Assembly (NCBI RefSeq): GCF_030657435.1
Contig: NZ_JAUTWS010000006.1
Location: forward strand, 186,001-250,000
DNA: 64,000 bases
Source of the DNA: Paracraurococcus lichenis
Lineage (GTDB): Bacteria; Pseudomonadota; Alphaproteobacteria; Acetobacterales; Acetobacteraceae
Direction: 5' to 3'
This document shows positions 51,557-59,898 of the stretch, piece by piece. The first letter of the stretch is position 1; each line of letters begins with the position of its first letter. The notes beneath the pieces are model-generated. The model was not told the DNA's origin and did no database searches. It worked only from the letters and a program-made list of their open reading frames with translations. The position numbers and the translations under genes were made by a program.

Positions 51557-51973
51557 TCAGGCCTTCGCGGCCGCCGGCAACGCCGCGAGCAGCGCCGCCT
51601 TCGTCTCCTCGAGCGCGGCGAGCATGCGGTCCTGGAGGATGCCCGCGACGGTCGCATTGGACTGCGCGGCGATCTGGGTGATCAGGTTGCCCCTGGCGGT
51701 GCCGTCGAGCAGGGCCGACCGCATGGCATCGAAGGGCTTGGCGACCGCGGCGCGCGGGTCGGACCCGAGCAGGGAGGGCGGGCTGGCCGTGAACTCCTTC
51801 AGGCTCGCCGCCAGCATGTCCTGCTGCTGCCTGGCCAGCGTGCCCATGCCCTCTAGGACAGCCTTCTGGGCGGTGGCCATGGCATCCAGATTCTTCATCT
51901 GGATCTGCATCAGGGCGGAGACGACGCTGCCCGTTGGCAGGGCGGGAAGGTTGGGAGACAACGACGGCGACAT
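51557..51973 (-). CDS. Phasin family protein
   Basis: A 138-residue mostly helical protein without a signal peptide. The body, NLDAMATAQKAVLEGMGTLARQQQDMLAASLKEF, and the alternating hydrophobic pattern to the C-terminal alanine-rich tail match phasins, which coat PHB granules and control their size. The ATG at 51973 follows GGAGAGGT. The neighbouring depolymerase gene supports the call. Phasins are low-complexity and easily confused with other helical proteins. Confidence 0.75.
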   Translation of the reverse strand: MSPSLSPNLPALPTGSVVSALMQIQMKNLDAMATAQKAVLEGMGTLARQQQDMLAASLKEFTASPPSLLGSDPRAAVAKPFDAMRSALLDGTARGNLITQIAAQSNATVAGILQDRMLAALEETKAALLAALPAAAKA

Positions 51974-52729
51974 GAGACCTCTCCGAGGCATCGGCCGGCA
52001 GGGTGCCGGATCCGCGGTCGCATGACTGTGCTGCGGCGCACAAGGGCCAAGCCTGTTCCGGTTGGCGACCAAGTTTCGGCGCCTTGCAATATTCGCGGAG
52101 GCGCCCGGCCAGCCGATGGCCGCCCGGGTTGTGCAGGGACCGGAGGCGGGCCCATGCTGCCGGGCAGGAGAGGAGACGCCCGATGCCCGCGCCCGGTGCC
52201 ATGCCGCAGGCGTGCCCGCCGCCCGGCCGCAAGCTCTGTGGCATGCGCCGCGGATCGGGTCCGCGCTGTACGGCGCGGCGCGCCGTTGCGCGCTCGCCGG
52301 GATTACCGCTGGAAGCGGCGGCGCCGGGCCGATCTCCGGTCGGCCCGGCCATGTCGCGCACCGCGCGCCCGGGCGCATCCCGCATGCCTTTGGGCCCGGC
52401 GCTCCTCGACCGGCGCGGCCGCACCGCCGGCCCGGCGAGCGCCGCATGGCCAGCCCCGTCCCGCGCAGGCAAGCGGACGCGAGTCGCCGGCATTCGCGCC
52501 TGGCTCTCCCCGCGATCCGGTGTAGGGCGCGCGGGGGGATTGATCTGGCGCATTACCCGGATCCCGGGCGCTGCCATGATGCCTTGGCGCCCCGCCCCGC
52601 CCCGCTCTCCGGCGCCGGAAGCCGAGGCGGCGCGGGGAATGGCGTGCGATGTGTTGAGGAAACCCGCAGGGCCTGCCCGACAGGGCGGGGCCGCGGCAGG
52701 GCCGCGCAGGCGGCGAGAGGGAGTGGAGA
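51974..52729. other. 756-base stretch without a recognisable gene
   Basis: Open frames run through the segment on both strands, but all are arginine- and proline-rich with no domain, signal or ribosome site pattern, as expected of GC-rich noncoding DNA. The first 120 bases contain an AT-richer patch (CTTGCAATATTCGCG near 52083) that could hold the phasin promoter. A possible decayed gene, ncRNA or regulatory leader cannot be excluded. Confidence 0.5.
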
Positions 52730-53368
52730 ATGGCCGAGATCGACCACATCGTGCTCGGGGCCCGCACGCTGGAGGAAGGCGCCGCCTTCATCGAGCAGCA
52801 TCTCGGCGTCCGGCCGCGCAAGGGCGGAACGCATGAGGGTTTCGGCACGCACAACATGCTGCTCGGCCTCGGGCGCGGGACCTACCTCGAGATCATCGCG
52901 CCCGACCCGGCCCAGCCGGATCCGCCGCATGGCCGGCCCTTCGATCTCGACGACCCGTCGTTGAAGGTAGCGCTGGAGGCCGAGCCGCGGCTCATCGCCT
53001 GGGTGGCGCGCACGCCGCTGCTGGATGCCGTGGTCGCCCGCCTCGGCCACCGCGCCGGGGAGGTGAAGGAGATGTCGCGCGCCGACCTGCATTGGCGCAT
53101 GGCCTTCCCGCCGCAGCGCCAGGACATGGACAACCTGATTCCGGCGCTGATCGAGTGGAAGGGGGAGGGTGCCTCCTCCCGCATCCCGGACAGCCATGTC
53201 CGCCTGCTGCAGCTCGAGGCCGAGCATCCGGAGGCGGAGGCCGTCAGGACGGCGCTCGCCGAACGGGGGCTGGAGGAGGCGATGCGGGTGCGCCGCAGCC
53301 CGCATGCCAGGCTGATCGCCCGGCTGAAGCGGGCCGACGGGCAGGAGGTCACGCTCAGCAGTGGCTGA
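52730..53368 (+). CDS. VOC-superfamily protein with glyoxalase-like domain
   Basis: A 212-residue protein with the Glyoxalase_3-type pattern: MAEIDHIVLGARTLEEGAAFIEQHLGV at the start, then GTHEGFGTHNMLLGLGRGTYLEIIAPDP with the metal-type His and Glu. Substrate is unknown; family members include dioxygenases and epimerases. A GAGAGGGAGTGGAGA ribosome region precedes the ATG. It stands alone beside a gene-free stretch. Confidence 0.8.
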   Translation: MAEIDHIVLGARTLEEGAAFIEQHLGVRPRKGGTHEGFGTHNMLLGLGRGTYLEIIAPDPAQPDPPHGRPFDLDDPSLKVALEAEPRLIAWVARTPLLDAVVARLGHRAGEVKEMSRADLHWRMAFPPQRQDMDNLIPALIEWKGEGASSRIPDSHVRLLQLEAEHPEAEAVRTALAERGLEEAMRVRRSPHARLIARLKRADGQEVTLSSG

Positions 53369-53668
53369 CCGGCATGCCGGGGGTGTCGCCCGCGCAGCGG
53401 TCCGGGCGGGCAGGGCCGCGAGTGCTGCGGCCCGCCTCGCCTGCGGGTCGCATGCCGGCCTGGCGACGCCTCCAGGGGGCGGGCTGCAGGGATCGTGGCC
53501 TGCCGGACGGGGTGGCCTCCGGCGCGGCCCCGGCGTCCCGGTCGGGCGCGCCGGCCGTCTTGTCCAGCCCACCTTCATCCCCGGCCCACGTGTGTGCTAC
53601 ACGCATTCTGCACCGGCCAGTGGCAGTCCGCCCGCCGGCTCACTCCTTGGGCGAGACGTATGCCGGTT
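53369..53668. other. 300-base convergent intergenic stretch
   Basis: Lies between the convergent VOC and methyltransferase genes. I see no coding pattern, hairpin with T-run or repeat worth naming. Confidence 0.5.
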
Positions 53669-54268
53669 CTACCGCGCGGGCTGATACTGCCAGACGCTGG
53701 CGGGGGGAAAGTTGAGTGGCGTCCAGGCTTCGCGCCGGGCGCTCAACCCGAGCTTGCCATAGGGCAGCGGCGAGGTGATGCAATAGGTGTAGAGCAGGAA
53801 GCCCTTCCCAGGGGCCACCGCCTCGACGGCCTGGACGAACCGGCGCTGCTGCTCGATCGGCAGCAGGACCAGCGGGATGCCGCAGATCGCCGTGCCGACG
53901 CGGCCGTGCAGGCGCTGCGGCAGGTCGCGCGCCAGTTCGAAGGCGTCGCCGCAGATGACGTTCACGCCGGGCAGGATCTCGCGCAGGTGCTCGGCCATCT
54001 CCGGCACGATCTCCACCACCACGAGCTTCTCCGGCGGCACGCCGGCGGCGAGCAGGGCGCGCGAGATGACGCCGGTGCCGGCGCCGAGCTCCAGCACCAC
54101 CTCATCGGGCGCGCGGGTGACGAGGCCGGCGATCCGGTTGCAGAGGCTGGGCGAGGAGGGGATGACCGACCCCATCTGCAGCGGATTGGCGAGCCAGCGC
54201 CTGAAAAACAGCGCGGCATTCGTTGCCGTGCGCCTGTCCGCCTGGCCGCTCGCCGTCAATCCCGACAT
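53669..54268 (-). CDS. SAM-dependent methyltransferase, PmtA-like (phospholipid N-methyltransferase)
   Basis: A 199-residue protein. The start block FFRRWLANPLQMGSVIPSSPSLCNRIA is typical of the Rhodobacter-type PmtA group, and motif I is VVLELGAGTGVISRALLAAGV near residue 58. It would methylate phosphatidylethanolamine toward phosphatidylcholine. The ATG at 54268 was chosen for its strong AGGTGGAG site; a GTG at 54280 is also in frame. The rRNA dimethylase-like (KsgA) fold is shared, so an rRNA or other target is not excluded. Confidence 0.78.
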   Translation of the reverse strand: MSGLTASGQADRRTATNAALFFRRWLANPLQMGSVIPSSPSLCNRIAGLVTRAPDEVVLELGAGTGVISRALLAAGVPPEKLVVVEIVPEMAEHLREILPGVNVICGDAFELARDLPQRLHGRVGTAICGIPLVLLPIEQQRRFVQAVEAVAPGKGFLLYTYCITSPLPYGKLGLSARREAWTPLNFPPASVWQYQPAR

Positions 54269-54402
54269 GCCGTTCTCCACCTTGATCCGAACACTGCCGG
54301 GCCCTGCCGGCGGTCAGTCTCTCTAGGGTCTGCGCGAAAGGCGGCGAAGGCCCTGGGCGGTTCCGTGGCAATCCCGGCGGCGGGATTTCACGGTGGTGTC
54401 AT

Positions 54403-55788
54403 ATGACGGCGCGAATCCTGGTCGTCGACGACATCCCGGCCAACCTCCGGCTCCTGGAGGCCAAGCTCCTCGCCGAATATTACGAGGTCGCCCTGGCATC
54501 CAGCGGTCCGGAGGCGCTCGCCGTCGCGGCGCGCTGGTCGCCCGACGTCATCCTGCTCGACGTCATGATGCCCGGCATGGACGGGTTCGAGGTCTGCCGC
54601 CGACTGAAGGCGCAGGACTCGACCGCCCACCTGCCGGTGGTCATGGTCACCGCGCTCATCGACCAGGCGGAGCGCGTGCGTGGCCTCGAGGCGGGCGCGG
54701 ACGACTTCCTCTCCAAGCCGGTGGACGACGCGACCATGTTCGCCCGGCTGCGGGCCCTGCTGCGGGTGAAGCAGGTGCTCGATGCCTGGCGGCAGCGCAG
54801 CGAGACCGCGCGCCAGTTGGGCATCGAGCCGCCGCCGGAGCCGCATGCCGGCATCGAGGGCGCGCGGGCCCTGGTCCTGTCCCAGGCGGCCGACGAGGCG
54901 GGGCGGATCGCCGAGGCGCTCGCCGCCGACGGCGTCACCGTCCGGACCGAGACTGACCTCGAGGCGGCGCGCGGGATCCTGGTCGAGGGCGGCTTCGACC
55001 TGGCCGTGCTCTGCCTGCCGCCGGAGGGCGGCGAGGTGCTCCGCCTCGCCTCCCGCCTGCGGGCCGAGACGGCGACGCGCGACCTGCCGGTCCTGCTCGC
55101 GGCCGATCCCGGGCAGCGCGGCCTGGTGCTGCGCGGCTTCGACCTCGGCGCCAGCGACCATGTGCTGCGGCCCATCGACCCGAACGAGCTCCGCGCCCGC
55201 GCCCGCAACCAGATCCGCCGGAAGTGGTACCAGGAGAAGCTGCGGCACGACCTCGACCGCTCGCTCGAGCTCGCCGTCACCGATCCGCTGACCGGCCTGC
55301 GCAATCGCCGCTTCGTCCGCCGGCACCTCGAAGGCGTGCTGCGCGACACCGCTGCGGCAGTGATGCTGCTGGACGTGGACCGCTTCAAGGCGATCAACGA
55401 CACCCATGGCCATGCCGCGGGCGACCTGGCGCTGAAGCATGTGGCGGACCGGCTGCGGTCGCATCTGCGCGCGGCCGACGTGCTCGCGCGCTATGGCGGC
55501 GAGGAGTTCATGGTCGTGCTGGCGAGTGCGCCGAAGGACTACGCCGCGGCGGTCGCCGAACGGCTGCGCCTGGCGATCGGCGGCACGCCGGTCCCGACCG
55601 GCGCCAAGGACCTGCCGGTCACCGTCAGCATCGGCCTTGCCATCGCGCCGGCGGGCTGTCCGGTCGCCAGCGTGATCGCCGCGGCGGATGCCGCGCTCTA
55701 CCGCGCCAAGGCGGGCGGGCGGGACCGGGTGGAACAGGCGGCGCCGGACGATTTCAACGCGCCGCCGGAGTCGCAGGCGGAGAACTGA
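54403..55788 (+). CDS. PleD-type diguanylate cyclase response regulator (REC-REC-GGDEF)
   Basis: A 461-residue protein with two receiver domains and a GGDEF domain. The first receiver is complete: LVVDDIPANLRLLE, the phospho-acceptor in DVILLDVMMPGMDG and KPVDD; the second, near 150-275, lacks the acceptor pattern and is an adaptor. The GGDEF active site is RYGGEEF at residues 365-369, and an inhibitory I site R356-A-A-D359 lies five residues before it. It should make c-di-GMP when phosphorylated and be feedback-inhibited. It ends 111 bases from the convergent rpmG gene. Confidence 0.93.
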   Translation: MTARILVVDDIPANLRLLEAKLLAEYYEVALASSGPEALAVAARWSPDVILLDVMMPGMDGFEVCRRLKAQDSTAHLPVVMVTALIDQAERVRGLEAGADDFLSKPVDDATMFARLRALLRVKQVLDAWRQRSETARQLGIEPPPEPHAGIEGARALVLSQAADEAGRIAEALAADGVTVRTETDLEAARGILVEGGFDLAVLCLPPEGGEVLRLASRLRAETATRDLPVLLAADPGQRGLVLRGFDLGASDHVLRPIDPNELRARARNQIRRKWYQEKLRHDLDRSLELAVTDPLTGLRNRRFVRRHLEGVLRDTAAAVMLLDVDRFKAINDTHGHAAGDLALKHVADRLRSHLRAADVLARYGGEEFMVVLASAPKDYAAAVAERLRLAIGGTPVPTGAKDLPVTVSIGLAIAPAGCPVASVIAAADAALYRAKAGGRDRVEQAAPDDFNAPPESQAEN

Positions 55789-55802
55789 CCGGCCGCGCAT
55801 GC

Positions 55803-55829
55803 GAAAAGCGGCCGGGTCGCCCCGGCCGC
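55803..55829 (-). terminator. Rho-independent terminator of rpmG
   Basis: On the minus strand a perfect nine-base-pair GC stem (55821-55829 with 55808-55816, four-base loop) is followed directly by CTTTTC, the classic T-run. It lies 71 bases after the rpmG stop. On the plus strand it also lies 20 bases after the diguanylate cyclase stop and may serve both genes. Confidence 0.75.
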
Positions 55830-55899
55830 CCTGCCGCCATCCTGCGGCGCTCCGCCATGCGGGCGCGGCGCCGCCGGTCGCCCGGCCGCGCCGCGGCGA

Positions 55900-56067
55900 C
55901 TACTTGATCTTCGCTTCGCGGAAGACGACGTGCTTGCGGGCGACGGGGTCGTACTTCTTCTTCTCGAGCTTGCCGGTCATGTTACGGACGTTCTTCTTCG
56001 TGACGTAGAAGAAGCCGGTATCGGCGCTGCTGACGAGCTTGATCTGGATGGTATTGGCCTTGGCCAT
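55900..56067 (-). CDS. rpmG: 50S ribosomal protein L33
   Basis: A 55-residue protein: it starts [20 protein letters not shown] and continues with [20 protein letters not shown], ending with [10 protein letters not shown]. It lacks the two CxxC pairs, so it is the zinc-independent C-minus form. It binds 23S rRNA near the E site of the 50S subunit. A good sigma-70 promoter lies upstream and a terminator downstream, so it is a single-gene unit. It sits between a diguanylate cyclase and an S41 protease. Confidence 0.97.
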   Translation of the reverse strand: MAKANTIQIKLVSSADTGFFYVTKKNVRNMTGKLEKKKYDPVARKHVVFREAKIK

Positions 56068-56115
56068 GGCGAAGCCTTCGCGTGAACGGTCTGCCGGACT
56101 GGCGGAAGACCGCGG

Positions 56116-56143
56116 ACACTAGCGGCCGGGGGCGCCGCGTCAA
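56116..56143 (-). promoter_or_regulatory. Promoter of rpmG
   Basis: On the minus strand TTGACG (56143-56138) and TAGTGT (56121-56116) are 16 bases apart, preceded by GC to give the alphaproteobacterial CTTGAC pattern. Transcription would begin near 56109, about 42 bases before the rpmG start. Confidence 0.6.
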
Positions 56144-56178
56144 GCGAAACCGCGCCCGGTGGCGTACCGGGACCCGGC

Positions 56179-57672
56179 TCAGCGGGCCAGGGCAGCGAGA
56201 TAGGCCTCGGGCTGCTCGATCAGGGCGCGTGCCACGCCGCGGTCGGCCTCGCGGCCCTCGGCCGGTGGGCAGGTATTGCGCAGCGCCGTCACCTCGCTGC
56301 CCGGGACGGGCGCGCGGGCGGCGCGCAGCCGCGCCAGGGCCCGCCCCATTGGCGCCTCGCCCAGCCGCAGCCGCCCGAGCGCAGCCGTCGCCGCATCCGC
56401 GCCGAGGGCGGTGCAGACCGCCGGGAGCACGCCGAGTCCCTGGATCGGCCAGCCGCGCGGCGCCAGCACGCGGGACCAGGTGACCAGCAACTCCCCCCCG
56501 TTCGGCAGCGGCACCACCGCCTGGATCAGCCCCTTGCCGGTGGTCGCGCTGCCCACCACCACGCCCCGGCCGCGGTCCGAGAGCGCTGCCGCCACGATCT
56601 CGGCGGCCGAGGCGGTGCGGCCATCGACCAGCACCACCAGCGGCAGGCCGCGCGCCAGGTCCGGCCCGCCCGCGACATAGGTCCGCGCCGCATCCGGGTG
56701 CCGGCCGCTGGTCATCGCCACCACCCCGTCGGGGAGGAAGGCGCTGGCCACCGCCACCGCCTGGCCCAGCAGGCCGCCGCGGTTGCCGCGCAGGTCCAGC
56801 ACCACGCCGCGCGGCCCGGCGGGGCGGAAGGCCTCGGTCAGCGCCTCCGCCAGCCGCAGGTCGGTGGCGCTGGAGAAGCCGTCGAGCCGCAGCCAGAGGA
56901 TCTCGTCCTGCCGCTGCACATGCACCGTCTCAGGCGCCACCGTGCTGCGCAGGAGCAGCACGTTGAAGCGGCGCCGGCCGCGCTCCACCCGGAGCGCCAC
57001 CTCGGTGCCCGCCGGTCCTTCCAGCAGCGCGGCGGCGGCGGCGAGGTCACGGGCCGAGAGTGGCTCGCCATCCACCTCCAGCACCCGGTCGCCGAGGCGC
57101 AGCCCGGCCTCGGCGGCGGGCGAGCCGGGCGTGACGGCGGCGATCCGCACTTCTTCCCGCCGCCCGGCGGCGAGGCGCAGCCCGAGGCCGCTCTGCCCGA
57201 TCCGCCGCGCGCGCGCTGCCTGCGCCTCCTCCGGAGTCATGTAGCGGCTATAGGGGTCGAGGTGGTTGAACAGCTCCTCGAAGGCGCTGCGCAGCATCCG
57301 CTCCGGCCCCGCGCGCCGGATGGCGGGGGAGGCGCGCCAGGCGGCGTCGAACATGCCGGAAAGCGCGACCGAGAGCGGCAGCGCCGCGAGGTGCGGCGGG
57401 CCGGTCGCGGGCAGGGCGGGCATCGGCCGGGCCGAGAGCAGGCGGTCGGGCGCCGAGAGCAGCAGCGTGCCGCTCTGCAATTCGGTGCGGAAGGCCGGCT
57501 CCAGCACCTCGAGGCCCCGCATGCTCCAGAGGCCGAGCTCGGCCGGCGTCGCGGCCTCGAGGTGGCGTTCCAGCACCGCGCCCATGGCGGTGGCGAGCAC
57601 CGCCTGCACCTGCTCGCGCGGGAAGAGCCCCTCCTGCGCCCGGGCGAGCGCCGGGGCGAGCAGGACCAGCAA
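56179..57672 (-). CDS. S41 family C-terminal-processing-type peptidase
   Basis: A protein of about 497 residues, start uncertain. A hydrophobic leader (LLVLLAPALARAQ) is followed by a helical region, a PDZ domain near residues 185-265 (GLGLRLAAGRREEVRIAAVTPGSPAAEAGLRLGDRVLEVDGEPL would include it), then the catalytic fold with VLDLRGNRGG and the serine in DGRTASAAEIVAAAL; the lysine is in GKGLIQAVVPL. It should cut periplasmic proteins at their C termini. No ATG or GTG lies near the leader: TTG at 57672, five bases after the rnr stop, is the closest candidate. An ATG at 57879 inside rnr would add 69 residues. Confidence 0.85.
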   Translation of the reverse strand: MLVLLAPALARAQEGLFPREQVQAVLATAMGAVLERHLEAATPAELGLWSMRGLEVLEPAFRTELQSGTLLLSAPDRLLSARPMPALPATGPPHLAALPLSVALSGMFDAAWRASPAIRRAGPERMLRSAFEELFNHLDPYSRYMTPEEAQAARARRIGQSGLGLRLAAGRREEVRIAAVTPGSPAAEAGLRLGDRVLEVDGEPLSARDLAAAAALLEGPAGTEVALRVERGRRRFNVLLLRSTVAPETVHVQRQDEILWLRLDGFSSATDLRLAEALTEAFRPAGPRGVVLDLRGNRGGLLGQAVAVASAFLPDGVVAMTSGRHPDAARTYVAGGPDLARGLPLVVLVDGRTASAAEIVAAALSDRGRGVVVGSATTGKGLIQAVVPLPNGGELLVTWSRVLAPRGWPIQGLGVLPAVCTALGADAATAALGRLRLGEAPMGRALARLRAARAPVPGSEVTALRNTCPPAEGREADRGVARALIEQPEAYLAALAR

Positions 57673-57677
57673 CAGGA

Positions 57678-59897
57678 TCAGGAGCGGCGGCGCGCGCCTG
57701 CGGGCTTCGCGCGGCGCGGCGGCACGCCCTGCATCAGGTGGAAGACCATGCCGCCGGTGCGGGGCGTCGCCTCGACCAGCCTCGCCTCCACCGCCTGGCC
57801 CAGGGTGAAGGTGAGTCCGGTCCGCTGGCCCGACAGCATATGCCCGCGCTGGCCATGCCGTGCCTGGTCCTCGGTCCATCGGTCGTCCGGCAGCGACGCG
57901 AGGGGAACGATTCCGCTCGCGCCATTCGACTCCAGGGTGACGAACAGGCCGAAGCGTGTCACGCCACTAATGCGCGCCTCGAACACCTCTCCGATCCGCT
58001 GCGACATGAATGCCGCAAGGTAGCGCTCCACCGCGTCGCGTTCGGCCGCGGCGGCGCGGCGCTCGGTCTGGGTGATGTGCTCGCCGGTATCGGGGAAGCG
58101 CGCCGCTTCCGTCTCCTCCAGCCCGTCGGTGCCGAGCTTCAGGCCGCGGATGAGCGCGCGATGCACCAGCAGGTCGGCATAGCGCCGGATCGGGCTGGTG
58201 AAATGCGCATAGCGCGCCAGCGCCAGGCCGAAATGGCCGATATTGTCGGGGCCATAGGCGGCCTGGGACTGGGCGCGCAGCACCGTCTCGTGCACCAGCC
58301 GCTCCTCCGGCCGGCCGCGCACAAGGTCCAGCACATGCGCGAAGTTGCGCGGGTGCAACTGGTCGCCCGGCGGCAGCGCGATGTCGAAGGCCTCGAGGAA
58401 TTGCCGGAGCCCTTCCAGCTTCTGGTCGGAGGGGCGGTCGTGGACCCGGTACATGCAGGGCTGGCCGAGCCGTTCCAGTTCCTCCGCCGCGCAGACATTG
58501 GCGGCGACCATGAACTCCTCGATGAGGCGGTGGCTGTCGAGCCGGGCGCGCGGCTCGACCCCGAGCACCCGGCCCCGGTCGTCGAGCCGCACGCGCCGCT
58601 CCGGCAGGTCGAGGTCGAGCGTGCCGCGGCGGTCGCGCGCCGCCTGCAAGGCGGCATAGGCGCCATGGAGCGCGCGGAGCGTCCCGGTCGGGTCCTCGCC
58701 GGCGTCATGGGCGGCCTGCACCTGCTCGTAGGTCAGGCGCGCGGCGCTCTGCATGATGGCGCGTCCGAAGCGGTGCGAGGCTTTCGTGCCGCCGGCATCG
58801 AAGCGCATCTCGACGAAAAGGCAGCCGCGCGGCTCGCCCGGGCGCAGGCTGCACCAGCCATTGGACAGCGCCTCGGGCAGGATGGGCACGACGCGGTCGG
58901 GGAAGTAGACGCTGTTGCCGCGCGCCCAGGCCTCGCGGTCGAGCGCGCTGCCCGGCGTCACGTAATGCGCGACATCGGCGATGGCGACGATCACGCGCCA
59001 GCCGCTCCCGTCCGGCTCCGCCCAGACGGCGTCGTCGAAGTCGCGCGCATCCTCGCCGTCGATCGTCACCAGCGGGATGTCGCGCAGGTCCTCCCGCCCG
59101 CGGGCGGCGACGCCGGTCGCGCGCTCCGCCTCCCGCACCGCCTCGGCCGGGAAGACTTCCGGGATGCCATGGGCGTGGATGCAGATGAGGGAGATGGACT
59201 TCGCCTCGCCCATGCGGCCCAGGCGCTCGACGATCCGTGCCGGACGGAGACCGAGGGGACGTCCGGGCAGCGGCTCGGCGAGGACGATCTCGCCCGGCTC
59301 GGCGCCGCCGTTCTCGCCCGGCGGGACGGCCCATTCGGCGCGGTGCCGGCGGTCCGTCGGGATGATCCGGCCTTCCTCGTAGATGCCGAGCACGCGGGCC
59401 GGCGTGCCGCTGCCGACGCGCTTGACCGTGGTGCCCTCGTACTTCCCGGCGCCGATCGGCTTCAGTTTCGCCAGGACCCGCTCGCCGGGGGCGAGGGCGG
59501 CCTGCCCGGCGCGCTCCGGCCGCATGAAGATGACCGGCATGCGGCCCTGCACCTCCGGCTTCCAGCCGAGCGGGCGGGCGATCGGGTCGCCGTCCGGGTC
59601 GGTGCCGGTCACCTCGATCACTGCCATCTCCGGCAGGCGGCCGGGGGCCGAGACGCCGCGCCGGCCCGCGGGCTGGGCGGAGCCGTCCTCCTTCAGCGCG
59701 CGCAACAGCTCCCGCAGCGCCGGGCGCTGGTCGGATGAGAGGCCGAAATGGCGGGCGATCTCGGTCTTGCCGGTCTTGCCGGGGCTGGCGCGGAGGAAGC
59801 GCCGCAGCTCCTCCTTCGAGGGCAGGGGCGCCTCGCCCTCCGCCGGCCGGGGCCGGGGCGGGGGGAGGGAGGCGCCGCCTGGGGGGCGGCGCGCCAT
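57678..59897 (-). CDS. rnr: Ribonuclease R
   Basis: A 739-residue 3'-5' exoribonuclease. After an N-terminal helical and winged-helix region, cold-shock domains precede the RNB catalytic core: IDGEDARDFDDAVWAEP has the metal aspartates, and HFTSPIRRYADLLVHRALI ends the core. An S1 domain (GEVFEARISGVTRFGLFVTLES) and a basic tail follow. It degrades structured RNA. The gene starts one base after the topA stop, in the usual alphaproteobacterial dprA-topA-rnr order. Confidence 0.95.
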   Translation of the reverse strand: MARRPPGGASLPPPRPRPAEGEAPLPSKEELRRFLRASPGKTGKTEIARHFGLSSDQRPALRELLRALKEDGSAQPAGRRGVSAPGRLPEMAVIEVTGTDPDGDPIARPLGWKPEVQGRMPVIFMRPERAGQAALAPGERVLAKLKPIGAGKYEGTTVKRVGSGTPARVLGIYEEGRIIPTDRRHRAEWAVPPGENGGAEPGEIVLAEPLPGRPLGLRPARIVERLGRMGEAKSISLICIHAHGIPEVFPAEAVREAERATGVAARGREDLRDIPLVTIDGEDARDFDDAVWAEPDGSGWRVIVAIADVAHYVTPGSALDREAWARGNSVYFPDRVVPILPEALSNGWCSLRPGEPRGCLFVEMRFDAGGTKASHRFGRAIMQSAARLTYEQVQAAHDAGEDPTGTLRALHGAYAALQAARDRRGTLDLDLPERRVRLDDRGRVLGVEPRARLDSHRLIEEFMVAANVCAAEELERLGQPCMYRVHDRPSDQKLEGLRQFLEAFDIALPPGDQLHPRNFAHVLDLVRGRPEERLVHETVLRAQSQAAYGPDNIGHFGLALARYAHFTSPIRRYADLLVHRALIRGLKLGTDGLEETEAARFPDTGEHITQTERRAAAAERDAVERYLAAFMSQRIGEVFEARISGVTRFGLFVTLESNGASGIVPLASLPDDRWTEDQARHGQRGHMLSGQRTGLTFTLGQAVEARLVEATPRTGGMVFHLMQGVPPRRAKPAGARRRS

Positions 59898-59898
59898 C

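Noticed and set aside
52003-52836. Overlapping open frames in the gene-free stretch before the VOC gene
   Set aside because: All are low-complexity and lack ribosome sites or family resemblance; the real start of the VOC gene at 52730 is in a different frame.
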